From: Haplosporangium gracile
Taxonomy: Eukaryota > Mortierellomycota > Mortierellomycetes > Mortierellales > Mortierellaceae
NCBI GenBank assembly: GCA_015499985.1
Contig: JAAAUF010000111.1
Coordinates: 1-12,042 of the forward strand
Length of the DNA: 12,042 bases
Direction: 5' to 3'
The notes below the pieces were generated by a model. That model saw only the letters and a program-made list of their open reading frames with translations. It was not told the DNA's origin and did not search any database. How positions within the stretch are numbered: position 1 is the stretch's first letter; the number at the start of each line of letters is the position of its first letter. Below are positions 1 to 12,042 of the stretch, piece after piece. The translations under genes were made by a program, and so were the position numbers.

Positions 1-288
1 CTTGAGGAAAAGGTCGATGACTTTCTTACAACAACAACCCCCTATCGAGCTGATATCAATGCCAAGTGGGAAAACCTCACGGATCAGTTGGCTCTTCAAG
101 CCACACAACAGTTGGCCATCCAAGACGCTGTCGGACGTGTTAGTGTTGGGTCTTCCCTTGCAATCGCCAAAATGCTAAGGGACATCAAGATGGAGTTCGC
201 CAAGGACAATGATGACGCCATTGCTCGAAATAACGATGTTTTGGAAGCCATTTCTCAACAAAGGGCAGACAGTCAGGAAACAACATGA
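1..288 (+). CDS. C-terminal end of a helical protein, open at the left edge (possibly a truncated kinase-fusion gene)
   Basis: Frame 1 is open from the first base to TGA 286-288, giving 95 residues; the start lies outside the window. The segment is rich in Ala, Gln, Asp, Glu and Leu, lacks Cys, and has no obvious membrane stretch. Its heptad-like hydrophobic spacing (for example around ALQATQQLAIQDAVGRV) suggests a helical bundle or coiled coil. I do not recognise a named family. Past the TGA the same frame stays open to a strong donor, GTAAGT at 347. If bases 347-470 are removed as an intron (acceptor CTTTAG, ending 470), the frame runs straight into a glycine-loop-like segment. That suggests the protein once continued into a kinase domain, an arrangement like MLKL-type helical-bundle kinases; this is inference. 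Alternatively it is an intact gene that simply ends at 288. Confidence 0.6.
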   Translation, partial: LEEKVDDFLTTTTPYRADINAKWENLTDQLALQATQQLAIQDAVGRVSVGSSLAIAKMLRDIKMEFAKDNDDAIARNNDVLEAISQQRADSQETT

Positions 289-1606
289 CGGCTGGATGGG
301 ATGAGTTTGGCCGGCGTCCCTCTGTCTTATCATTTTTCAGAGTTTGGTAAGTTAAACGTTCTAGATGTAATTGTGTCCCATTATTGCAAATCCTTTTCAA
401 CATTCTTTCACCCTTTGTTGTACGTTCCTATCATATTTTTCCAACGGTTCTTTTTCTATACCTTCTTTAGCTCCTACTCTCACTTTTCAAAACCTACAGA
501 AGCAATACGACAAACATCGAATCGGGGTGGTTGTGGGGGACTTTTTTGAGTATCTATGACAAATGTAATCCAAATGAAAGCACAGTGGTCGCTAAACAGC
601 ACTTCTCAGAATAAGAAGTGAAGCAGCACTCGATACAATAAATTGTTTAAACTGAATCATCCAGGGCACGTACGCTGTGAATGCATTGGTAGGGGAGGAG
701 GAAGAGTTTTTGCCATCGAAACATCGCTGCTCCGTTGATGAAGGTAACTTGAGAAGAAATCTTATTTGCAACCGAATCGATGGCAATGAGCAGAGCAAAT
801 ATGGTGTGTTTTTGCGTTATTAGAAGGCACTTAAAAGGCCTTTTTATTTTTTCAATTATTAGACCCTTCCTGATGCCAACTCACCGAGCGAAAAAAAAAA
901 AAGAAAAGAAAAGATATGCATTGCTTATGTGTGAATGACAGCGTAACGCCTTGTACTATTTTCAGGAATAAAACTCTCCTGTATAACAATTCAAAAGTCG
1001 ACCTCGAAAGGTAGGCTGCACAACATGGAAAGTAAACTTCTCTCGCGTTTTTTTTTCTATGAAAAGCATAGTTAATTCATTGACATTTTTGTTGGCGCGG
1101 TCTAGCTCCCAAAAACGTTACTTAAGCTGTATCCCCTTCCCAACATCATTAAGTGAAAAGTTCACTGCAATTATCAAAAACTGTATCGCCTGATAACAGA
1201 AATCCCTCCATTTGTAAGGCCCCACTCGCTAGGTTAGGATGAAGCAATGACCATGAACCGAAAACATACTATGATCGACAAGAGCAATATTCTCAGGTAT
1301 ACGGAGATGATCGCGACCAGTCTTGTGTATTTGCACAAAATTCAAACCCTCCATGGCGAATTCAACCCTCAAGGCGTCCAGGTCACGGACCAGAACGCGA
1401 TTAAATCGGCAGATTTTGGATAGATGGGCAACATATCCAAGTAAGCGAAAAGATTTGAATGGCACTTAGCAATGTCCAGCAAGCATGTTAGTCACCTGTC
1501 AGTTCAATTAACATGTGCGATATTTGCATTTTCTAGGATGATCATCAGCGAGGAGATAATGGGAAGCGATAACTTCCCGTGCATCGGCTGCTGGTGTTGG
1601 TGTTGA
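289..1606 (+). pseudogene. Decayed protein kinase domain, several frames, multiple stops
   Basis: Kinase landmarks occur in the right order on the plus strand. A degenerate glycine loop lies at about 500-556 (RIGVVVGDFFEYL, frame 2), ending at TGA 557. A VAIK-like strand begins at 585 (VVAKQHFSE, frame 3), followed by TAA. LNHPGHVRCECIG, like the strand after helix C, lies at 652-690 (frame 1). A hinge-like DEGNLRRNL lies at about 737-763 (frame 2). YLH begins at 1328, LHGEFNPQG at 1349 and ADFG at 1409-1420 (frame 2), then TAG. The spacing from the catalytic-loop His (1352) to the DFG Asp (1412) is 20 residues, as in real kinases. Catalytic Asp is replaced by Glu and the loop Asn by Gly. An apparent intron 1441-1536 (GTAAGC to TTCTAG) leads in phase to SEEIMGSDNFPCIGCW, which resembles the end of an activation loop, then TGA 1604. 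Roughly 450 extra AT-rich bases separate hinge and catalytic loop. No single element is conclusive; their order and spacing are. Confidence 0.55.
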
Positions 1607-2010
1607 CAATCGCGACTTTTCAAGAACAAATCTCGTCGGAGAAACAAAAGAGGAATGCGTCTTATTGATTTTGACTATGTAGTTGATAATTCATAGGAAA
1701 GCGCCTCAAATCAAAGCGCAACCGCCTACGATCCATATGACGCTCTCCTCGAATTATCCAGTAAAATGGCAAAGCCGAAAAACCAAGACCAACATCCGAC
1801 AGAGAGAACTCTAGATAACCAGTCAGCATTGACCCAAGGCAAATCAACTCTTAAACGCCTCCCTCAGTTCCAAACGAAAAATCGATCAACTTTCAACGAC
1901 TCTCACAAAATCCTATACCATAAAGGAAAACCAATTCAGTCCCTTCCTCGATAACAGACGAAAGTATGAAAAAAAGTCACCATTGTATTTCTATGTAAGC
2001 TGTGGTCCCG
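1607..2010. other. Intergenic stretch, no convincing gene
   Basis: A 62-codon ATG frame at 1766-1954 (+) is Lys/Gln/Ser-rich and matches nothing I know. It is in the same frame as the kinase remains upstream. A preceding stretch around 1727-1762 (YDPYDALLELSS) has a faint likeness to the kinase segment reading roughly DxYSFGxLLWEL, so the pseudogene could extend this far. That is too weak to annotate. Confidence 0.3.
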
Positions 2011-2016
2011 TTTATT
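2011..2016 (-). terminator. Candidate polyadenylation signal of the deubiquitinase gene
   Basis: The minus strand reads AATAAA here, about 95 bases past the deubiquitinase stop codon, a normal distance for a 3' untranslated region. The motif is common by chance in AT-rich DNA, so this is only a candidate. Confidence 0.4.
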
Positions 2017-2109
2017 TTGTTGTAACTATTACTGCCGTTCACCAGATCATTCATGCCCCTTCTCCACATCTCCCTTCCAGTCGTCATCATGCTTTGCAAT
2101 GAAAAGAGC

Positions 2110-7274
<5,165 letters not shown>

Positions 7275-7500
7275 AGCTAAGAATGGTGAAAAGGGAGGGA
7301 AAAGAAGGAAGTGGAGAGGGGAAGAAAAAGAAATGGAAGAAAAAGAAGCGAGAAAGAAGAAAAAAAAAAAAAGAAAAAGAAGGGGGACAGTCAAGTCTGC
7401 CAAGTCTGCCAAAGTCAGTCCAGTCAAGTCAGACAGTCAGGAGTTGAGTGAGGCGGAAAAGACAAGGCGCGGGGTATGTGTGTTGTGTGGTCAACAACCA
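7275..7500 (-). promoter_or_regulatory. Pyrimidine-rich leader and promoter-proximal region of the deubiquitinase gene
   Basis: On the minus strand, about 7280-7380 is almost pure C/T (poly-T and CTT runs) directly before ATG 7274, whose context GCTATGC has a purine at -3. Such CT-rich leaders are typical of filamentous-fungal promoters and often mark the transcription start. No TATA box is obvious. The stretch is open in frame with the coding region for about 50 codons but has no ATG. Confidence 0.45.
7392..7440. repeat. Short tandem repeat, CAAGTCTGC units and CAGTC variants
   Basis: CAAGTCTGC occurs twice head-to-tail (7392-7400, 7401-7409). It is followed by a looser series of CAGTC/AAGTC words up to 7440. 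The array lies 120-165 bases before the deubiquitinase ATG, next to its CT-rich leader. It could be a cluster of factor sites or simple slippage. Confidence 0.6.
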
Positions 7501-7783
7501 AATTAGCTTCTTATTTTTTTTTATTATTTGTTGCCTCTGTAGAAGGGCTGAGGAGATACGTCAGTCACTTAGCTTGAAGCCCCGCTACATACAAAAAAGT
7601 GTCAAAAGACTCTATGAACAAGTCCTCCACATAACAACCAGTTGGGCACATCTACTCGATATCAGCACCAAGAAACAAAATGACCGCAAAAAGGCCCCTT
7701 CGCCCCCACGTTCTCGCCTCTTGCGTGCGCCACCAGACTGATGCTTAATGGACCCTCGTTGATTCCGTGCAAGATTTTAAATG

Positions 7784-7789
7784 TTTATT
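7784..7789 (-). terminator. Candidate polyadenylation signal of the RING gene
   Basis: Minus-strand AATAAA lies 18 bases past the TGA of the RING gene, which would make a very short 3' untranslated region if used. Confidence 0.4.
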
Positions 7790-7806
7790 TCCATGCCAAA
7801 TTTCAA

Positions 7807-10123
7807 TCAAAAAAGAGACTCCAACCCTGTCTTGCGTCGTTTGCTGCGATGCTTGGTGTCTTTGCTCTTCTTGGCCATCTTGCTGACCATGACTTCCTTC
7901 TCCTCCTCACTCTCTGATGACGACGACGATGACGATGAAGAGGACGATGACGATGAAGAGGACGACGACGAGGCCACTCTTGATCCAGCAAGCTTGATAA
8001 CCCGTTTGACTGTCGTAGCAGTAGCTGCTGCAGCAGGTAATATTGTTGGTGGCGTAATCGTCGTCTCTTCACCCTTGTCACTACTGCTGTCACTACTACC
8101 GCTGCTGCTGTTCCTCTTTCCGTCCGCGCCACTTCCTTCGCTTGACGTCTCCTCATCCTTCTTCTCCGTCTCATCCTTGTCAGGCTCTTCCTCGTCGTCA
8201 TCGTCCGATGATGATGATAATGATGATGTATCACTCTCAATCATCATGCGCTTCTTGCTGGCTCCAACGGTGGACGCGACTTTCTTCTTATCCTTGCCGT
8301 TAGATCTGCACAAAGCAACAACCTCCTCATCACTTCTCAAGTCGCTATTGCTGCTGTTGCTGGACTTCTCCTCGTCGCTGCTCGAGTCACTGCCGCCACT
8401 ACTTCTGGACTTGTCATCGTCCTTGCTGTGCTCTTCTTTCATCTCGTCTTCGTCATCTTCATCCTCGTCATCTTTGTACTTGTCCTGGTACTCGTCGTCT
8501 TCGTCTCCATCGTCATCATCAGAGATCATGATGGACCGCCTTGGCTTGTTCCGCTTGGATCGAATCTTGGCCTCCTTCTCCTCGTCGTCGTCGTTCTCCT
8601 CCACTTCTTCACTCTCATGATCGTCGGACACAATTTCGTCGACGCCGCTGGTGTCAGATTGCTCCAAGTCATCGTCCGAGAGGGCAATAACTTCAGGAGA
8701 TCCTCGAAAAGATCGCTTGTTGGCTTTGGATCTTGATCCGCGCGTCTGCAACCTCCTAGAGCGCTCTCGTCTGTTGCCACTGTCGGAAGATTGGTCGGAG
8801 AGATAGAGGTCATCCACATCTGGATCCCCCTCCTGGCCAGACTCGATCTCGTCGTCATGAGAGTCGTCGATAAAAGAGTCATGAGAGTCGTAGGCATCCG
8901 GTTCATCCGAGTCGACATCGCTCTCCTCCTGACTCTGATCCGAATCCTCTTCCAGATCACTGAATTGATTATTGCAACGGACGCACACGCCTCCTCGGAC
9001 TTCCCATCCACACGAGCCGCAGCGCCTATTACAAGGTCAAATGAGAATAATTAGTTGCTCCATAACCTTTCAGTCAAGTCCATTTCAGTATGCAATGTGA
9101 AAACAGCAATTGCCGTACCTGACTCCATCTTCCTTATCGACAATGATGTTGCCGAGACCTTCAAGACTCAATGGTTTGAATAATTTTCCCCAGAGATCGC
9201 CCATGTCCTCCGATCGCTTGATCTTGTCCATTTCGCCCTTGACTCTTTGCTTCATCTTTGTCCGCTCGGGTTCGGGCAGCCTTTCGATCGACTGGTCAAC
9301 TTGGGCACTGAGACTGTACGAAAAGGTGGGTCGACGGAGGAGCTTCGTTCGACAGGAAGGACATGACTTGTTGATTTTGACCCAGTCGCTGATACAGGTG
9401 TAGCAGAAAGAATGTCCACACTCGACGGTGAATGGACCTGTAAAGCACTCCAGACAGACGCTGCACTGAAGGGCCTTGTCGAGTGGACGTGTCGCGACAA
9501 CAGTGTCCCCGAGCAGAGGTTTGGAAGAGCTCGAGGCTGTAGATACCGCCACATCTGCTGCTGCTTGAAGACGGGCGATGATGGCGTCCTTAAACTCGAT
9601 CTCCTTCTTGAGTCCCTCCACCTCCTTTTTCAGCTGATCCACTTCTGATAAAGCCTCGTTGGCCATCATGAGCTCCAAAGCCATGTCGTCAGCATTTGAG
9701 GCTGGAGCAACTTTTGTAGGTGGCGAAGTAGCGAGTCTTTGGGGTGCAGGGAACAAGACAGTGGACGGTGGCAATAATGGCGCAGAGGCGGCAGGTGGAA
9801 GTATTGCAGGCGATCCAGATGTTTCAGATTTGCTGCCTGAGTTGATGTCCTGGGTGGCGCTGTTGTTGTTGCTGTTGGTAAGAAGAGCTGCTTCCTCCTT
9901 AGCACGCTACATGTGTTCCGAAAAAACAGCATGTCAAATAACAATGGACGTGTCAGTTCCCAGGCTCAGTATTAGGTTTTTTTTTAGAGAGTCAACAGAA
10001 AACTGATTGTTTAGCATGCGTGCTGCACTGTTGTTGGACAATGACTGACTGACTGAGCTAATGTGAGCATAGTGACATCCTGACTGGCTGTACCTTCTTG
10101 GCTGCCTTTGATTTTTTTCCCAT
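7807..10123 (-). CDS. RING-finger (C3HC4) protein, probable E3 ubiquitin ligase (three exons, 678 aa)
   Basis: Likely transfers ubiquitin from an E2 to an unknown substrate; the basic ends and acidic tail suggest a nuclear protein. Exons, in reading order: 10123-10094, 9906-9119, 9025-7807 (2037 nt). Introns are GT-AG, 187 and 93 nt, and join in phase. ATG 10121-10123 has A at -3 and G at +4. Exon 1 encodes only MGKKSKAAKK. Residues 11-90 are Ser/Pro/Ala-rich and 94-126 look coiled-coil (VDQLKKEVEGLKKEIE). A canonical RING follows: Cys158, 161, 173, His175, Cys178, 181, 192, 195. After a conserved-looking linker (about 200-270) comes a second zinc module, CGSCGWEV then CVRC (Cys275, 278, 287, 290), split by intron 2. 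The rest, 295-678, is Asp/Glu/Ser-rich with Lys/Arg patches and a 19-Ser run. It ends in KHRSKRRKTGLESLF, a possible nuclear signal. I do not recognise a named orthologue; CHFR-like or other RING ligases are possible. Confidence 0.9.
7915..7971 (-). repeat. Polyserine trinucleotide tract (19 TCN codons)
   Basis: Nineteen consecutive serine codons (TCG, TCA, TCC, TCT mixed) sit in the last exon of the RING gene. The mixed codons argue for some selection on the protein, not pure slippage, but such tracts vary in length between strains. The opposite strand reads as GAC/GAT repeats. Confidence 0.85.
10042..10056. repeat. TGAC microsatellite in intron 1 of the RING gene
   Basis: TGACTGACTGACTGA, just over three and a half TGAC units, lies inside the 187-nt first intron. 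No function is evident. Confidence 0.6.
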
Positions 10124-10330
10124 AGTGAGTTGCGTTTGTTGTTGATGCTGATGTCGATGAACTGAATCGAGAAGGTGGAGGTTGGAGGTGAGAAGCAAGT
10201 AAAAAGCGAAGGGCATTTATTTATGGTCCACAAGTGACTGTTTGTCGCGTCGGTGGTTTGGGAAATTAGTGGCAAACTCCACTGATCATTCCTGCACTTG
10301 GGTTGCCACCTTGCAGAGAAAAGGTTATTT

Positions 10331-10343
10331 TCCGGGACCCGGA
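10331..10343. promoter_or_regulatory. Perfect CGG/CCG palindrome upstream of the RING gene
   Basis: TCCGGGACCCGGA has six-base arms around one central base, about 210 bases before the RING ATG. It contains inverted CGG triplets three bases apart (CGG-GAC-CCG), the kind of site bound by dimeric fungal Zn2Cys6 regulators. It stands out because the surrounding DNA is AT-rich. A link to this gene is inferred from position only. Confidence 0.35.
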
Positions 10344-11225
10344 GGCTGAGTTGATGACGATGGCAGCAGGTATGATCTACCTAGGGACATGCTGGGATGC
10401 GTAATATATCTGTCAAAATATCGCGGCTTAACCTTTCACAGTCTCTGTGGAGTATCTTTCCCTGGAATCAATTTCGCCCATTTTCGCTAGACTCTACAAA
10501 GCAAAATCAATCTGCACCTCGTCATCATTTGTTTACAAAAGTCGTGCCTGAACCAGGTCATAGAGAGTATTAATCTTTTAGCTAAGGACTAAGAACCAAG
10601 TGTAGCCGTTTTTTCGCGTTCTAATATTTCATTTCTGCGCAATTGAAAGAGCTTTATACTAAAAAAGAACAACTAGGCGTTAACCTTCAGTTGAATTGTT
10701 GTCAATATTTTGTTTCTGTTCCTGAGTTGCGCCCTCGAAAGGGAGAAACGAAAGGTTGCCTTTAAGATCTACTCTCTTTCCTTGACAACTATCCGAGAAG
10801 AAAGAAAGAAGGATAGAAATGACAAACAAAAAAAAAAAATGGCCTGAGCACGTCTAGGATCAAGGGGTAAGGAGCAAACAAGCAAAGGCGGAATACGGAA
10901 AAAACAAAAAAGGGTTCATAAAAGAGAATTTTGAAGGTGTGTTGCCAAAAAATGAAAAGAACAGAAAACAACAGCACGCTTGTTTTTGTTTACTCTCGCT
11001 TGAAGTTAAGGGAATAAGAAGTGGAGGGCTATTTTAGCATTTACTCTTTTATGGGGAGCAGTGAAAGGGTTCTTCTTTTCTTTTGTCCTCAGGAATCTGT
11101 TACTTTCTTTTTCACCTGCAGGAATCTCCTCTATCCATTGAACATCATAGAAAAGGGTCAAGATGCAGAACCTGCCAGAGAGCTGAATTAGAATATGAAC
11201 AAAAAAAAAGGGTAACTGGAGTGAG
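10344..11225. other. Intergenic DNA, no gene seen
   Basis: All frames are short and of low complexity. About 10795-10930 is purine-rich on the plus strand (AAGAAAGAAAG, then a poly-A run near 10830). No tRNA-like cloverleaf, transposase remnant or terminal inverted repeats were found by eye. Confidence 0.5.
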
Positions 11226-12042
11226 TTTTTTAATGCGAGTCCAGCATGGCCCTCTCTTCCTTTATCCAATTTTTTTTTTCATATCAGCGCCCTCATTTTT
11301 TTTTTTCGTATTTTTTTTTTCTTTTCTCCCCCTTTCTTTTCTTATTCTTATTCTTCCTCTTTTCTCTCACTCCTCTTTAAACCTCCATCGCCACCGCCAC
11401 CACTGTCACAACAACCATTCTCATCACCACTTTGCTTCGTCCTCTTTCTCTCGTTTTTCTTTCTCACCCGTCTCACTCCTTGCGCCATCGCCATTCAGCC
11501 TCCTGTTCTGTTCCTGACAACCCATTCAAGTCAACAGCAACAACTACAACTACTACTACTACCGCGCCATTCAATAAAAAACGAGCATTAACAAACAACC
11601 AAACAATAACGACAACTACAAATCCCGAACAGCAATGGTACCTTCTTCTTTCTTTCTCCACCCAATGCACATTCATGCGCCATCGCCATTTCTCAAACAC
11701 GCAAACACCGCCAATACAGTCCCAATGCTAGTTAACGTTGAACTGACCAAATATTTTCTTTTCTTTACTTTCTACCTTCATTGCGCTCGCCTGTAACATC
11801 CTCCGCTCCACAACCTGTCCTGCATGGTGACCAACCTTGGCTGCTTGCTTGTGTGTCTTGGTGGATAAACCTTCAACTCGGTACCATCTATTCATGACAT
11901 CGTTCCCGACATATCTGTCCGCCCATCTGAACCATTCTATTGCACTCCCTCCACCACCCTCTCTATGTCCTCGTCCCATCTGACACTATTCTCCTACCTT
12001 ATTTTTGCCACAAACAATCATACTTTCACTCACTCAAAACTA
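11226..12042 (+). promoter_or_regulatory. G-poor, C/T- then A/C-rich leader-like region, possibly of a gene beyond the right edge
   Basis: The plus strand is nearly free of G. Long T and C/T tracts fill about 11266-11380. CAC/CAA-rich DNA follows (11385-11440), then ACT repeats near 11540-11560 and A/C-rich DNA near 11575-11630. In fungi, CT tracts followed by A/C-rich sequence often mark the start site and 5' untranslated region of a highly expressed plus-strand gene. No convincing coding start is visible before the edge. The open frames here (for example 11083-11517) are Phe/Ser/His-rich composition artefacts. Confidence 0.35.
11481..11690. repeat. 15-base direct repeat TGCGCCATCGCCATT, two copies
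   Basis: Identical copies lie at 11481-11495 and 11676-11690, 195 bases apart, and a related CCATCGCCACC occurs near 11385. They may be paired regulatory sites in a leader or promoter; no known factor site is recognised. Confidence 0.55.

Noticed and set aside
592..798. A 68-codon minus-strand frame
   Set aside because: Antisense shadow of the kinase relic segment 585-763; no recognisable domain.
1057..1071. Small hairpin CTATG-AAAAG-CATAG
   Set aside because: Five-base arms are common by chance in AT-rich DNA; there is no T-run context that matters in a eukaryote.
1229..1465. A 78-codon minus-strand frame
   Set aside because: Lies opposite the kinase catalytic-loop remains and resembles nothing known; the plus-strand reading has canonical kinase spacing.
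7275..7427. N-terminal extension of the deubiquitinase with a hydrophobic, signal-like stretch
   Set aside because: The extension has no ATG; it begins at TTG inside the tandem repeat and encodes poly-Phe from the CT-rich leader. The first in-frame ATG is at 7274.
7781..8620. A 279-codon plus-strand frame, Ser/Leu/Asp-rich
   Set aside because: It is the antisense of the RING gene tail. GAC/GTC-type repeats read as Ser or Asp on both strands, so long open frames arise automatically. The minus strand joins in phase to a genuine RING exon.
11083..11517. A 144-codon plus-strand frame with a hydrophobic Phe/Leu stretch that looks like a membrane segment
   Set aside because: It starts at TTG. The Phe/Leu run comes from T and C/T tracts and the His/Ser part from CAC repeats; it looks like untranslated DNA.

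Overview
The window looks like fungal nuclear DNA. It has split genes with short introns (93 to 249 nt) bounded by GTAAGT-like donors and AG acceptors, long pyrimidine-rich or A/C-rich leaders, and Ser/Asp-rich disordered protein tails. The style fits an early-diverging fungus, perhaps Mucoromycota such as the Mortierella group. That placement is inferred from gene style, not from a marker gene. No tRNA, rRNA, CRISPR array or intact transposon was seen.

Layout. Positions 1-288 (+) carry the last 95 codons of a helical protein that enters from the left edge. Positions 289-1606 (+) hold what I read as the ruins of a protein kinase domain in the same orientation: a degenerate glycine loop, a VAIK-like strand, an LNHP strand, a hinge, a catalytic loop and DFG. 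They are spread over different frames and broken by stops. A phase-preserving intron (347-470) links the helical segment to the kinase remains, so the left gene may once have been a helical-bundle/kinase fusion now cut by TGA 286-288. Positions 1607-2010 contain nothing convincing.

Positions 2110-7274 (-) are a complete five-exon gene for a 1523-residue USP-family deubiquitinase of the Ubp12/USP15 type (DUSP, ubiquitin-like domain, split USP catalytic domain with a ubiquitin-like insert, acidic tail). The five exons join in frame to an exact multiple of three. Positions 7807-10123 (-) are a complete three-exon gene for a 678-residue RING-finger E3 ligase candidate (basic start, coiled coil, C3HC4 RING, a second four-cysteine zinc module, and a roughly 390-residue Ser/Asp-rich tail ending in a basic cluster).

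Positions 10124-12042 have no recognisable gene. The first part is the promoter and leader of the RING gene and includes a perfect CGG/CCG palindrome. The last 800 bases are G-poor, C/T- then A/C-rich, as in leaders of plus-strand genes, so a gene may begin beyond the right edge.

Functionally, a ubiquitin-removing enzyme and a probable ubiquitin-adding enzyme sit head-to-tail on the same strand, about 530 bases apart. A shared pathway is possible but is not shown by the sequence. The most unexpected item is the decayed kinase at the left.
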